Positions 8,884 through 17,498 of a DNA stretch of 64,000 nucleotides are shown here, in pieces; position 1 is the stretch's first letter, and the number at the start of each line of letters is the position of its first letter. The stretch lies in NCBI RefSeq assembly GCF_002934065.1, contig NZ_CP018049.1:2478501-2542500 (forward strand). Direction: 5' to 3'. Source of the stretch: Pseudomonas orientalis. GTDB taxonomy: Bacteria > Pseudomonadota > Gammaproteobacteria > Pseudomonadales > Pseudomonadaceae. Both the position numbers and the translations under genes were made by a program. A model generated the notes under the pieces. It saw nothing but the letters and a program-made list of their open reading frames with translations. It did no database searches and had not been told where the DNA came from.

Positions 8884-9758
8884 AGACAGGATCGACTCCG
8901 GTGTTGCTGGTCGGGCGCTACCACCTTGAGCAAATCTTGGGCCGGGGTGGAATGGGCGTGGTGTACCGCGCGCGCGATCTGTTGCAGGAGCAGTTCGGCG
9001 AACCTTGTTCAGGTGTGGCGCTCAAGCTGCTGGACGAGTCTTTATCGGCGTGCCCGGATGCCCATGTATTGCTGCACAGCGAGTTTGCGTTGTCTCGTCG
9101 CCTGCGCCACGAACATGTAGTGAGGATGTATTCGTTTGAGGTAGATACCTGCAGCCAGATCGCTTTTTTCACCATGGAGCTGCTGCATGGCATGACGCTT
9201 GACCGGTTGCTGCTGGAATGTCCCGACGGACTGCCCTGGTCGGAACTGCAACCGATTGCCCTGCAACTGCTGGATGCGTTGGCTTACGCCCATCAACATA
9301 ACGTGCTCCATGGCGATATCAAACCGGCCAATGTCATCGTGGGAGAAGAGGGCGTGCGCCTGTTCGATTTCGGCCTGGGGCAGTCCATTGTGCAAACCAC
9401 GGCAGACTTGCCGAGTGTGAGTCGCAGCCGGTTGAATGCCTGGACTCGCGCCTATGCAGCGCCTGAGTTACTCGCCGGTGGCACGTTGACGCCCGCGGCT
9501 GACCTGTATGGTGTGGCGTGTGTTCTGTATGAGCTGGCCCAGGGGCGTCGCCGTGACGATCACCCACCGGGCCACAGACTGTCACGGCCCACGCAGTTGC
9601 CCCGGCGTTGCTGGCCGGCACTGCACACTGCGTTGGCAGCGGACCCGCAACGGCGGACCCTGACGGTGGCCGAATTGCGCGAGGCCATCGATTGCAAGCG
9701 GCCTCGCTGGTACGGCTGGCCGCCGCGTCAGCCGCTCAAGTCATGCAGTTGGCAGTAA
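8880..9758 (+). CDS. stk1: T6SS-associated eukaryotic-type Ser/Thr kinase
   Basis: A 292-residue protein made almost entirely of a Hanks-type kinase domain. Motifs in order are the glycine loop GRGGMG at residues 21-26, the lysine of VALK at Lys49, HGDIKPAN with catalytic Asp146, DFG at 163-165 and APE after the activation loop. It ends just past the kinase core, without the transmembrane and sensor region seen in PpkA, so it should be cytoplasmic. The start overlaps the phosphatase stop (ATGA). Its 3' end overlaps the convergent gene at 9728 by 31 bp and closes the T6SS operon. Confidence 0.93.
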   Translation: MKTGSTPVLLVGRYHLEQILGRGGMGVVYRARDLLQEQFGEPCSGVALKLLDESLSACPDAHVLLHSEFALSRRLRHEHVVRMYSFEVDTCSQIAFFTMELLHGMTLDRLLLECPDGLPWSELQPIALQLLDALAYAHQHNVLHGDIKPANVIVGEEGVRLFDFGLGQSIVQTTADLPSVSRSRLNAWTRAYAAPELLAGGTLTPAADLYGVACVLYELAQGRRRDDHPPGHRLSRPTQLPRRCWPALHTALAADPQRRTLTVAELREAIDCKRPRWYGWPPRQPLKSCSWQ

Positions 9759-10057
9759 TCGGCCCAGCTCATGCCGGCCATCTGTGCGACTTCCTTATGC
9801 ACCTCAAGGCGCTGGGCTTCGAAGGCTTCGCTGTTTTCGGTCGTCAGCTTGAGGGTCAGCTCCCAGGCGAACAGGCCTTCGCGCTCGGCCTGCGCCTCGA
9901 ATGCTTCGTATAGACGTTCGGTACGATACTGCGCCACGCTTTCCCCCCTGGCTTGGGCGGCCAGGGGGTTGAGGCTGTCCAGCTCGGCGGCCACATCCGG
10001 GTGTTCGCGCAGGAACCGGTCCAATGCGCGTTGATAGTTATCGCCAGGTGCCGACAA
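9728..10057 (-). CDS. small conserved pseudomonad protein, function unknown
   Basis: A 109-residue, Glu/Ala-rich, probably helical cytoplasmic protein. It has no signal peptide or membrane segment. It begins with a TTG preceded by GAGGG at a seven-base spacing; the GAGGG overlaps the stop codon of the upstream gene at 10068, so the two are likely co-translated. The sequence (NYQRALDRFLREHPDVAAELD and WADYCQLHDL near the end) reminds me of a DUF6388-type family, but I could not confirm that. Its 3' end overlaps the stk1 coding sequence in the opposite direction. Confidence 0.7.
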   Translation of the reverse strand: MSAPGDNYQRALDRFLREHPDVAAELDSLNPLAAQARGESVAQYRTERLYEAFEAQAEREGLFAWELTLKLTTENSEAFEAQRLEVHKEVAQMAGMSWADYCQLHDLSG

Positions 10058-10067
10058 CGCCAGGCCC

Positions 10068-10346
10068 TCAGTGAGAGGGATGGGTATCGACGTCGGGCGC
10101 GTGCCTGCCGACGTGACGCCGAGCGCGCTTGCGCGACCTGCGCTGGATCCAGCGCTGCACCGGTGCCAATAAAAAGAACATCAGGTAGGCGACGAGCACC
10201 AACGCCAGGTCTATCCAGGTTTCCGCGACGGGCCCGGTAAACAGTTCGATGACATTCTTGATCACAAATAACAGCACCACACTGCACAACCACAACAGGA
10301 TGGTGACGAACAGGGGACGCATGGGGCTGGACTGCTTATCGTGCAT
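10068..10346 (-). CDS. small two-helix inner-membrane protein
   Basis: A 92-residue protein with two predicted membrane helices, about residues 11-32 (PLFVTILLWLCSVVLLFVI) and 43-63 (WIDLALVLVAYLMFFLLAPV). A strongly basic tail follows (RWIQRRSRKRARRH), which would be cytoplasmic by the positive-inside rule. The ATG has a good AAGGAGAG ribosome-binding site. The gene lies ten bases upstream of the next reverse-strand gene and faces away from the EIIC-EAL gene. I do not recognise a named family. Confidence 0.72.
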   Translation of the reverse strand: MHDKQSSPMRPLFVTILLWLCSVVLLFVIKNVIELFTGPVAETWIDLALVLVAYLMFFLLAPVQRWIQRRSRKRARRHVGRHAPDVDTHPSH

Positions 10347-10660
10347 GGTAAAGCTCTCTCCTTTGTGCCTGCTTTCATCCAGGCCGTATTCCCTGAGTAG
10401 ACACCCGGCGTTAGCCAGGTTGTAACATCCTTCGACACACGGAAAGCTGCGGATGATACCGACTCAGGCAGGGTTAGGGAGCGGAACACATCAGAAAGTT
10501 CGATTTTTTATGTGGGTATTTTCCTATGCCTCCGAGTTTTTCGCCGAAAGCGCCAGTGGCGATGGCAAAAAGCTTTCGCTCCGAGCATAAGGGCGTGTAG
10601 CGTTGACGCGTATTCCGGCGCTGATCTCCAGAACCCGTGAATACGGGCAGAGGGAGGCTC
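10347..10660 (+). other. 314-nt divergent intergenic region with a hairpin at the ribosome-binding site
   Basis: This gene-free stretch separates the reverse-strand membrane protein from the forward EIIC-EAL gene and must hold both promoters, though no clear -35/-10 pair stands out. A perfect small hairpin, CCCGT-GAAT-ACGGG at 10634-10647, ends only three bases before the AGGGAGG ribosome-binding site at 10651-10657. It could affect initiation of the EIIC-EAL message. Confidence 0.4.
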
Positions 10661-12730
10661 ATGGCGCAAACGCTGTTCAAACTTTTCCTTACCCAGCGCC
10701 TGGCGGCCCTGGCCAGTATCGAGTCGTTGCGTGCGATTCGCGAGGGATTGTTGTGGATCCTGCCTTGCCTGCTGGTCTCCGCCGGTTTCCTTATCCTGTC
10801 CGAATGCGCCAGGATGCTTGGGTTCAGCCCTCAGACCGTCAGCTTCCTGGCAGGTCTGCATGACCGCATCAGCGCGGTCATGCCGCTGCTGGTCGCCGCC
10901 TCCATCGGCTACATGCTAGCCATTCAGCACCGCTTGCCACAGTTGCCGATCGCCTTCTTGTGCCTTACCCATGTGGTGGTGGCTACGTTTGTGTTGCGTG
11001 AATACCCTCGAGCGTCGGCCACCTTTCTGCTGTTCATTGCCATCGCCTCGCCGCTGATCAATGTGCCCGCCATTGCCTGGCTGCACCGTGTTCGCTGGAC
11101 ACGCCTGGTCCATGAAGACCTGATCGGACACAACCTCAAAGGCACGATCAACATGGTGTTGCCCGGCGTGATCAGCGCGTTGGCACTGGTGGTGGTGCTG
11201 TCGTTGCTGCTGCAGATCCCCTACGTGGGGCAGCTGCAGGGGCCGCAGGTGCTCAATGCGTTACAGGCGCCCTACGGCAGCGGGTTGTTCGTGACCTTGA
11301 TGAACTCGCTGTTGTGGTTTTTTGGCATTCACGGCGTGTACGCCCTGCAGCCGCTGTTCGATGTGCTGGATCAGGCCGTGACGCTCAACGCTGCGGCGCT
11401 GGCTGCAGGCGAGCCGGTCCGCTACCTGCTCAACAGTGGCCTGTTGGGCAGCTTCGCGTTTATCGGCGGGTCGGGCAGCGCATTGTGCCTGCTCCTGGCA
11501 ATCCTGCTGTTTTCCAGGAGCCGGTCCATGCGGTTGCTGGCGATGGCCAGCTTGCCGCTGTCGTTATTCAATGTCAGCGAAGTGCTGTTGTTCGGTTTGC
11601 CGATCATCCTCAACCCGCGCTTGTTCATCCCGTTTCTATTGGTGCCGGCGTTGAACGCGATGGTGGCGTTGGCAGTGGTGCAATTGGGCTGGGTGTCACC
11701 GGCAGTGGCGAGCGTGCCGTTTACCGCGCCGGTGTTGCTCAATGCCTACCTCAGTACCCATGGCGACGTCGCCGCCGTGGTGCTGCAGATCGTGCTGACG
11801 GGCCTGGGCACGCTGGTGTATGCGCCTTATGTACGGGCGATTCATCGTCAGGCCAGTGAGGGCGGCACGGTGTACCTCAAGTCACTGGACATGACCTTTC
11901 GCGGCCTTGAGGAGAAAGGCCGGTTGCTGGAGTTCGACCCGATCCTGGCATCCCATCGCACCCTGGCCCGCCAGGCGGTTGAGTTGAGCCGCATCCAGCA
12001 GATCAGTGATTACGATTTCTATCTTGAATTTCAGCCACAAGTCTCCACCCGCACCGGCCTGTGCACCGGCTGCGAAGCCTTGATGCGGGCCCGGGACGCT
12101 CAGGGCACGGTGCATTCGCCCTGGGAGTTCCTGCAATGGCTGGCGCAGGCGCGGTTGATGCCGGACGTGGACGTGTGGGTGGCGTCCCAGGCCGTGCGCC
12201 AACATCAAAAGTGGAAGAAGGCCGGGTTTGAATTGCCCATCACCATTAATGTGTCCAGCTTCACGCTCAAGGACGCGGCCTATGGCGATCGCCTGGTGGA
12301 GATTCTCGCCCAGGCCCACGGCTGGGTGTCGGTGGAGATCACTGAAGACGCGCTGGTCAGCGATATCCAGGCCGCCCGTCAGACCATTGGCAAACTGCAG
12401 GCGTTGGGCGCCAAGGTGTATATCGATGATTTTGGCACCGGGTTTTCGGCGTTGAGTTACCTGCACCAGTTTCCGGTCGATTTCATCAAGATCGATCGCA
12501 GCTTCGTGGTCGCCCAGCACGATCCCAAGGGCGCGCAGGTGCTGACGGGCATGCTGCGTTTCTGCGAGGCATTGAACCTGGGCGTGGTGGTGGAAGGGGT
12601 CGAGACCGCCGAGCAACTGGCGTTCCTGAATACGGGAGCCGAGTTGTTTATTCAGGGATGGTATTTCAGCAGGGCGTTGCCGGGGGATGAGGTGCCGCAG
12701 TTTGTGCGCGAGCGGGCCGCGTTGGCTTGA
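10661..12730 (+). CDS. PTS EIIC-like membrane domain fused to an EAL c-di-GMP phosphodiesterase
   Basis: A 689-residue fusion protein. Residues 1 to about 400 are a polytopic membrane domain resembling the lactose/cellobiose-type PTS EIIC permease, with signatures such as NSLLWFFGIHGVYALQPLF and FNVSEVLLFGLPIILNP. Residues from about 450 to the end are an EAL domain. The catalytic set looks complete: EAL at 472-474, NVSSF, VEITED, DDFGTGFS at 589-596, KIDRSF and EGVET. It is therefore probably an active c-di-GMP phosphodiesterase under control of a sugar-sensing or sugar-binding membrane module. The ATG at 10661 has AGGGAGG upstream; an in-frame GTG at 10637 lacks one. No EIIA or EIIB partner genes are nearby. 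Confidence 0.9.
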   Translation: MAQTLFKLFLTQRLAALASIESLRAIREGLLWILPCLLVSAGFLILSECARMLGFSPQTVSFLAGLHDRISAVMPLLVAASIGYMLAIQHRLPQLPIAFLCLTHVVVATFVLREYPRASATFLLFIAIASPLINVPAIAWLHRVRWTRLVHEDLIGHNLKGTINMVLPGVISALALVVVLSLLLQIPYVGQLQGPQVLNALQAPYGSGLFVTLMNSLLWFFGIHGVYALQPLFDVLDQAVTLNAAALAAGEPVRYLLNSGLLGSFAFIGGSGSALCLLLAILLFSRSRSMRLLAMASLPLSLFNVSEVLLFGLPIILNPRLFIPFLLVPALNAMVALAVVQLGWVSPAVASVPFTAPVLLNAYLSTHGDVAAVVLQIVLTGLGTLVYAPYVRAIHRQASEGGTVYLKSLDMTFRGLEEKGRLLEFDPILASHRTLARQAVELSRIQQISDYDFYLEFQPQVSTRTGLCTGCEALMRARDAQGTVHSPWEFLQWLAQARLMPDVDVWVASQAVRQHQKWKKAGFELPITINVSSFTLKDAAYGDRLVEILAQAHGWVSVEITEDALVSDIQAARQTIGKLQALGAKVYIDDFGTGFSALSYLHQFPVDFIKIDRSFVVAQHDPKGAQVLTGMLRFCEALNLGVVVEGVETAEQLAFLNTGAELFIQGWYFSRALPGDEVPQFVRERAALA

Positions 12731-12757
12731 TCAAGCGGGCAAGGCGGCCCTGGTGTG

Positions 12758-12805
12758 AATGTGGAAGCGGGTGGGCTCCCACATTTTCAGGCCGCCTAGG
12801 CGGCC
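12758..12805. repeat. degenerate REP-like hairpin followed by a 16-bp palindrome
   Basis: AATGTGG at 12758-12764 pairs with CCACATT at 12779-12785, and a short T run follows. The sequence resembles a decayed REP arm. Directly after it, GGCCGCCTAGGCGGCC at 12790-12805 is a perfect palindrome that contains the TAG stop codon of the reverse-strand gene. The two structures sit between convergent genes and may help end transcription from both sides. Confidence 0.4.
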
Positions 12806-13638
12806 TCGTAGGCCCGATTGGTCTGTTCGATTTCCTCGACCAACCCTTCTATCCCCTGCAGTCGGGCACGATTGTCATGATCCCAGGGATGAAATCCCGG
12901 TTTGAAATAATGCAGCCAGGGCCGCAGCATGCGTGGAAACACGCCCTTGGGGCCGTACAGAAACTTGAGCATGCGCCAGAACTCCTTCAGATACCCACCC
13001 GACTTGCGGTCGGCAATCAGCAGGCGCACGTGGAAGTCGAACACCACCAGCCAAAAAAGCACCGTGGTAAACAGCATGGTGCCGGTGCGCAATAGGTAGC
13101 GCCCGGGCCCAGGCTTGATCACCGTGTTCCACACATCGTAGGCCACTGCCTTATGTTCGGTTTCTTCCAGGGCGTGCCAATACCACATCTGCCGGTAGCC
13201 TTTGAGTGAATCGCCAAAGCGCGACGGGTCGCTCAGCAGGATCTCCGCGAGCATCGCGGTGTAGTGCTCAAGGGCGATGGTCACCGCCAGATTGAATGAC
13301 GGTGGCAGGTGTTTCTTCTGCAGGTCCAGGAAGAATTTCAGGCGCCGGTCGAGGCGGTGCGCAGGCAGGCCCGCTGCTTGCAGCAGCTCGTTGTAGGCCA
13401 CGTGTTCACGGCTGTGCATGGCTTCCTGGCCGATAAAGCCCTGGATTTCCTTCTTCAGATCCGGATCGTCGATGCTCGAGCGGTAATGGCGCACGCTGTC
13501 CATGAAAAACAGCTCGCCTTGGGGAAACAACAGCGACAGCGCGTTGAAAAAGTGCGTCACAAACGGGCCTTGTTCATGCCAGTTCATGATGCGTCCTGCA
13601 GGCAGGGCGAAGCGGATATCACGGCGAATCGGCAACAT
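12796..13638 (-). CDS. PF10118-type 'metal-dependent hydrolase', possibly a di-iron enzyme
   Basis: A 280-residue soluble protein of the family usually annotated as predicted metal-dependent hydrolase. Its metal-ligand candidates are GQEAMHSREH near residues 69-78 and EETEHK near residues 155-160, with further acidic and His residues in ALEHYTAMLAE between them. The pair of ExxH motifs on predicted helices is the pattern of four-helix-bundle di-iron proteins, so an oxygenase or desaturase-like role is as plausible as hydrolysis. It is the last gene of a three-gene reverse-strand set with an SDR and a flavin monooxygenase, 15 bp after the SDR. Substrate unknown; the neighbourhood points to long-chain lipids or hydrocarbons. 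Confidence 0.82.
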   Translation of the reverse strand: MLPIRRDIRFALPAGRIMNWHEQGPFVTHFFNALSLLFPQGELFFMDSVRHYRSSIDDPDLKKEIQGFIGQEAMHSREHVAYNELLQAAGLPAHRLDRRLKFFLDLQKKHLPPSFNLAVTIALEHYTAMLAEILLSDPSRFGDSLKGYRQMWYWHALEETEHKAVAYDVWNTVIKPGPGRYLLRTGTMLFTTVLFWLVVFDFHVRLLIADRKSGGYLKEFWRMLKFLYGPKGVFPRMLRPWLHYFKPGFHPWDHDNRARLQGIEGLVEEIEQTNRAYEAA

Positions 13639-13653
13639 GGGGCGTACTCCTGT

Positions 13654-14544
13654 TCAGAGGCGAGGCTCGTCGTTGGTTTCAAACACGGGCGTGCGTGGCC
13701 TGGGGGCCATGCGCTTGCTGGCAAACACCACCAGCGCTTGATAAGCCGCCGGCAGACAACGGGCGAGCAGGTCGAGGAAATAGGCATCGCGGCCGATCAG
13801 CACGCGGCGCCTGTTTTTGCGCACACCTTGCAGGATCACGTTGGCGGCCTGATCGGCGTCGGTGATAAACAATTTTTCGAAATCGGCGCGCGCCTGTTGT
13901 TCGCTGTGGATCAGAAAGCCGGTCATGTTTGCGTCGATACGGCTGCTGCGGCAGATATCTGTGCGAATACCGCCGGGGTGCACGCACGTGGCGGAGACGC
14001 CGCAGCGTTGCAGGTCCAGCTCCTGGCGCAGCGCTTCGGTAAAGCCGCGTACCGCGAACTTGCTGGCGTTGTAGCCGCTCATGCCAGGCTGGGCGAACAG
14101 ACCGAACACGCTGGAGGTGTTGACGATATGCCCGTCGCCGCTGGCTTTCAGGTAAGGCAGGAACGCCTTGGTGCCATGCACCACCCCCCAGAAATTGATG
14201 CCGATGATCCACTCCAGGTCGGCATAGTCCACGCCTTCCACGGTGCTCGACAGCGCCACCCCGGCATTATTGAAGATCAGGTTGACCTGGCCATGATCCG
14301 CCGCACAACGCGCCGCCCACTCCAGCATGGCTTGGCGGTCTGCCACATCCACCACCTGTGTGGTGACGGTGACCGGTGACAGGGTCGACGTCCTGATCAA
14401 TTCCAGTGTGTGCTCCAGCCCCTGGCCGTTCTTGTCGGCCAGGGCCAGGTGACAACCTTCCCGTGCCAGGGCCAGGGCCAAAGCGCGGCCCATACCGGAG
14501 GCCGCTCCCGTGATTGCCGCGACGCGGCCGTTGAATGACTTCAT
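13654..14544 (-). CDS. short-chain dehydrogenase/reductase
   Basis: A 296-residue classical SDR. The nucleotide-binding motif TGAASGMG is at residues 12-19, NNAG follows further on, and the catalytic pattern is Ser of NTSSVFG with Tyr and Lys in YNASK. The ATG at 14544 overlaps the stop of the upstream monooxygenase by four bases (ATGA); longer in-frame starts would run far into that gene. The long C-terminal part after the catalytic site contains VLIGRDAYFLDLLARCLPA, seen in SDRs acting on long-chain or fatty substrates. With the adjacent monooxygenase it probably oxidises or reduces an alcohol/ketone intermediate. Confidence 0.88.
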   Translation of the reverse strand: MKSFNGRVAAITGAASGMGRALALALAREGCHLALADKNGQGLEHTLELIRTSTLSPVTVTTQVVDVADRQAMLEWAARCAADHGQVNLIFNNAGVALSSTVEGVDYADLEWIIGINFWGVVHGTKAFLPYLKASGDGHIVNTSSVFGLFAQPGMSGYNASKFAVRGFTEALRQELDLQRCGVSATCVHPGGIRTDICRSSRIDANMTGFLIHSEQQARADFEKLFITDADQAANVILQGVRKNRRRVLIGRDAYFLDLLARCLPAAYQALVVFASKRMAPRPRTPVFETNDEPRL

Positions 14545-16079
14545 GACAGGCTGCCTTCTGTGGCGCAATGAGGGGGTGTCTGCGGACGCGGCACCGACGT
14601 AACCGGTGCCCGGCTGACTACATAATCCTTGAGCGCAAAATGCCGCGTGACCTGCTTGAAGCGCCACGTCGAGCCGGGCCACAGTGTGGTGTTCCTGCCG
14701 GTGCGCGGGTCGAGGTACCAGCTGCGACACCCGCCGGTATTCCAGATGGTGCGCTTGAGCTTGCCTTGCAGTTGCTCGTTGTAGGCCTGCTCCACGGCGG
14801 GTTTGACGTCCACCATGACGATGCGCTGGCGCTGCATCTGTTGCAACGCGTCAAGGATATAAGTGACCTGGGCCTCGATCATCAGGATCATCGAGTTGTG
14901 CCCCAGGCCCGTATTGGGCCCGACGATCAGGAACAGGTTGGGATAGCCTGGCACCGTGGTGCCTTTGTAGGCATGGGCGCCGTCATGCCAGGTATCCATC
15001 AGGTCCACGCCGTTGCGCCCAATGATGCAATCACGGGGCAGGGGATCGGTGGCCTGGAAGCCGGTGCCGAAGATCAGGCAATCGGCGGGGTGCTTGATGC
15101 CGTCGGCGGTTACCACGCCATCGGCTTCGATGCGCAGCACGCTGTCGGTCACCACCTCGACGTTACTGCGTGACAACGCCGGGTAGTAGTCGTTGGAGAT
15201 CAGCACGCGCTTGCAGCCGATGGTGTAATCCGGCGTCAGAACTTTTCGCAGGGAAGGGCGGCTCACCTGTTTGCGCAGATGGCGCAGGGCGATTTTCTGC
15301 ACCATCGTCATCAAGCGCGGGTGCAGGGCAAAGCCCACCACGCGGCCTTCCAGTGCCCAATAAAAGGCGCCGCGCACCAGCCTTTGGGTAAACGGCAGGT
15401 GCTTGAACAGCCAGCGTTCGACAGCTGAGACAGGCCGGTCGGGCTTGGGCATGATCCACGGCGGTGTGCGTTGGAACAGGTCCAGGTGCGCCACCTGCGG
15501 TGCAATCTGCGGCACGAACTGAATAGCGCTGGCGCCGGTGCCGATCACCGCCACGCGTTTGCCCTTCAGACTGTAGTCATGGTCCCACTGCTGCGAATGG
15601 AAACGCTTGCCCTTGAAACTGTCCAGCCCTGGGATGTCCGGCAGTGCCGGGCGCGACAGCCCACCCATGCCAGACACCAGCACACGCGCGCTGACGCGGC
15701 GGCCATCGCTGAACGTCAGTTGCCAGCGCTGTTGCTGATCATCGAACACCGCCCGCTGCAAACCCATACCGAAGCGCAGGTGCGGCGCCAGCTCGAAACG
15801 GCGCGCGCAGTGTTCCAGGTAAGCGCGAATTTCCGCTTGCGGCGCAAATTGGCGCGTCCAGTCCGGGTTGGGAGCAAAGGAAAATGAATAGACATGGGAC
15901 TGCACGTCGCAGGCACAGCCCGGGTAGTGGTTGTCACGCCACGTGCCTCCCAGGCTGTCGGCCTGCTCGGCGACGAAGAAATCGGTGAACCCGGCTCCCT
16001 TGAGTTTGATCGCCATGCACAGGCCGGCGAATCCTGAGCCGATGATAACGATGTCGACGTTGTCGCTGTGGGCATTCAT
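14541..16079 (-). CDS. FAD-dependent monooxygenase with Baeyer-Villiger fingerprint
   Basis: A 512-residue class B flavin monooxygenase. The FAD-binding GSGFAG lies near residue 17. The NADPH-binding GTGASA comes just after FKGKRFHSQQWD, which matches the type I Baeyer-Villiger fingerprint FxGxxxHxxxW(P/D) exactly. Such enzymes insert oxygen next to a ketone to give an ester. The divergently encoded hydrolase at 16348 could then split that ester, and the coupled SDR could make the ketone. The ATG at 16079 is preceded by AAGGAC; a longer in-frame ORF runs into an AT-rich promoter region and is not used. Substrate is inferred only from context (aliphatic). Confidence 0.9.
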   Translation of the reverse strand: MNAHSDNVDIVIIGSGFAGLCMAIKLKGAGFTDFFVAEQADSLGGTWRDNHYPGCACDVQSHVYSFSFAPNPDWTRQFAPQAEIRAYLEHCARRFELAPHLRFGMGLQRAVFDDQQQRWQLTFSDGRRVSARVLVSGMGGLSRPALPDIPGLDSFKGKRFHSQQWDHDYSLKGKRVAVIGTGASAIQFVPQIAPQVAHLDLFQRTPPWIMPKPDRPVSAVERWLFKHLPFTQRLVRGAFYWALEGRVVGFALHPRLMTMVQKIALRHLRKQVSRPSLRKVLTPDYTIGCKRVLISNDYYPALSRSNVEVVTDSVLRIEADGVVTADGIKHPADCLIFGTGFQATDPLPRDCIIGRNGVDLMDTWHDGAHAYKGTTVPGYPNLFLIVGPNTGLGHNSMILMIEAQVTYILDALQQMQRQRIVMVDVKPAVEQAYNEQLQGKLKRTIWNTGGCRSWYLDPRTGRNTTLWPGSTWRFKQVTRHFALKDYVVSRAPVTSVPRPQTPPHCATEGSLS

Positions 16080-16161
16080 AGGTTGTCCTTTCTGGGCATC
16101 GGATGTGCTCCCGTTTTTTGTTGTGTGTTTTAGATAGAACACCATTGCAAAGGAAAATTGA

Positions 16162-16192
16162 ATTATTTATTTTAAAAAAGATTTTAAATAAT
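16162..16192. promoter_or_regulatory. AT-rich inverted repeat in a divergent promoter region
   Basis: ATTATTTA at 16162-16169 is mirrored by TAAATAAT at 16185-16192 across 15 bases. It lies between the monooxygenase start and the divergent hydrolase start, in a region far richer in A+T than its surroundings. A related A+T-rich stretch lies before alkB at 17481-17500. It could be an operator, a UP-type element or a site for a nucleoid protein. Confidence 0.3.
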
Positions 16193-16347
16193 CTACCTGA
16201 AAATTTCGCCTGCGCCAGGGGCTTGTTCGATCCGTGCGACTTGTCCGACAGACGCACATAGAGGTTGGGCCCAAGGTAGAGACGAAAGTTGAGGCCTCGA
16301 TCAATCCCGGTCGGGTCGCCAGCAGCAGGGAAGCAGAGGACCGAGCT

Positions 16348-17346
16348 ATGGCTGTCGAGTGGGTTGTCGCTGCGGGTGTGGTAATAGGCGCAAGCGTTGC
16401 GTTGTGGGCGTTCAGTGCGTGGATGACACGGCGCATCGAAACAGCTGTTCCGATCAACGGGCGCTGTGTCGAGGTGGATGGCGAGCGCTTTCATTATGTA
16501 GAGGAAGGCGAAGGCCCGGCGCTGGTGATGATCCATGGGCTGATGGGCAGCAGTCGCAACCTGACCTATGCGTTATCCGGTCAGTTGCGTGAGCATTTTC
16601 GCGTCATCAGCGTGGATCGCCCAGGGTCGGGCTACTCCACTCGCCAGCGTGGCACGGCGGCGGATCTGCCGGCCCAGGCTCGCCAGATTGCCGCCTTTAT
16701 CAAAACCCTCGGTCTGGACAAGCCGCTGGTGCTTGGGCATTCCCTGGGCGGTGCGATTGCCCTGGCCTTGGCCCTTGATCATCCCCATGCGGTATCAGGC
16801 TTGATTCTGGTGGCGCCCTTGACCCATCCCCAGCGCATGCTGCCGTTGGTATTCCTGTCGTTGGCGGTGCGCCCCGCCTGGCTGCGGCGCTGGATGTCGC
16901 GCACCTTGACGATGCCCGTGGGCCTTTTGACCCAGGGCTCGGTAATCAAGGGCGTATTCGCGCCTGATGCCGCCCCGCCGGACTTCGCCACGCGCGGCGG
17001 TGGTCTGCTGGGGATGCGTCCCGACAACTTCTATGCGGCGTCCACCGAGATCAACCGGGTCAATGATCACTTGCCGGACATGGTCAAGCGCTACCCGCAG
17101 TTGACGCTGCCCATCGGCCTTGTCTATGGCGCGCGTGACAACGTCCTTGACTTCCAGAAGCACGGCCAGGGCCTGGCCAGCAAGGTGCCTGGTCTGAAGC
17201 TGCAGGTCGTGGAAGACCATGGGCACATGTTGCCGATTACCGCCACCGAGCGCGTGGTGGCGCTGGTCGAGCAGGTCGCCAAGCGGGTTCGACCTGTGCA
17301 AACCGCCACTGTGTTGCATCCTTCCTTTGTCGTGGCGAGCAAATAA
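16348..17346 (+). CDS. membrane-anchored alpha/beta hydrolase
   Basis: A 332-residue alpha/beta-hydrolase. A single hydrophobic helix near residues 5-24 (VVAAGVVIGASVALWAFSAW) should anchor it in the inner membrane. The oxyanion HG motif appears in MIHGLMGS. The nucleophile elbow is GHSLGG. A late Asp candidate is in YGARDNV and the catalytic His is in DHGHMLP. The ATG at 16348 has AGAGGA seven bases upstream; an in-frame GTG farther upstream has no such support. Its divergent position next to the Baeyer-Villiger-type enzyme suggests an ester hydrolase role in the same pathway, but lipase or epoxide-type activity cannot be excluded. Confidence 0.85.
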   Translation: MAVEWVVAAGVVIGASVALWAFSAWMTRRIETAVPINGRCVEVDGERFHYVEEGEGPALVMIHGLMGSSRNLTYALSGQLREHFRVISVDRPGSGYSTRQRGTAADLPAQARQIAAFIKTLGLDKPLVLGHSLGGAIALALALDHPHAVSGLILVAPLTHPQRMLPLVFLSLAVRPAWLRRWMSRTLTMPVGLLTQGSVIKGVFAPDAAPPDFATRGGGLLGMRPDNFYAASTEINRVNDHLPDMVKRYPQLTLPIGLVYGARDNVLDFQKHGQGLASKVPGLKLQVVEDHGHMLPITATERVVALVEQVAKRVRPVQTATVLHPSFVVASK

Positions 17347-17498
17347 TCATGCCATCCGATTCGCGGTTCGAGTGCGTCAACGCCTGCCCTAGACGCTTGG
17401 CCAAAGGTCTGAAAAAGAGACTGTCCGGTCACGAAAAAAAGGCCTGGATAAACTAGTTGACGACCTAACGATTCCGCGCTATTTATTTAAAAAAATTA

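Noticed and set aside
14541..16145. A longer N-terminus for the flavin monooxygenase (22 more codons)
   Set aside because: The extra codons run into the AT-rich promoter region and would bypass the AAGGAC site placed before the ATG at 16079.
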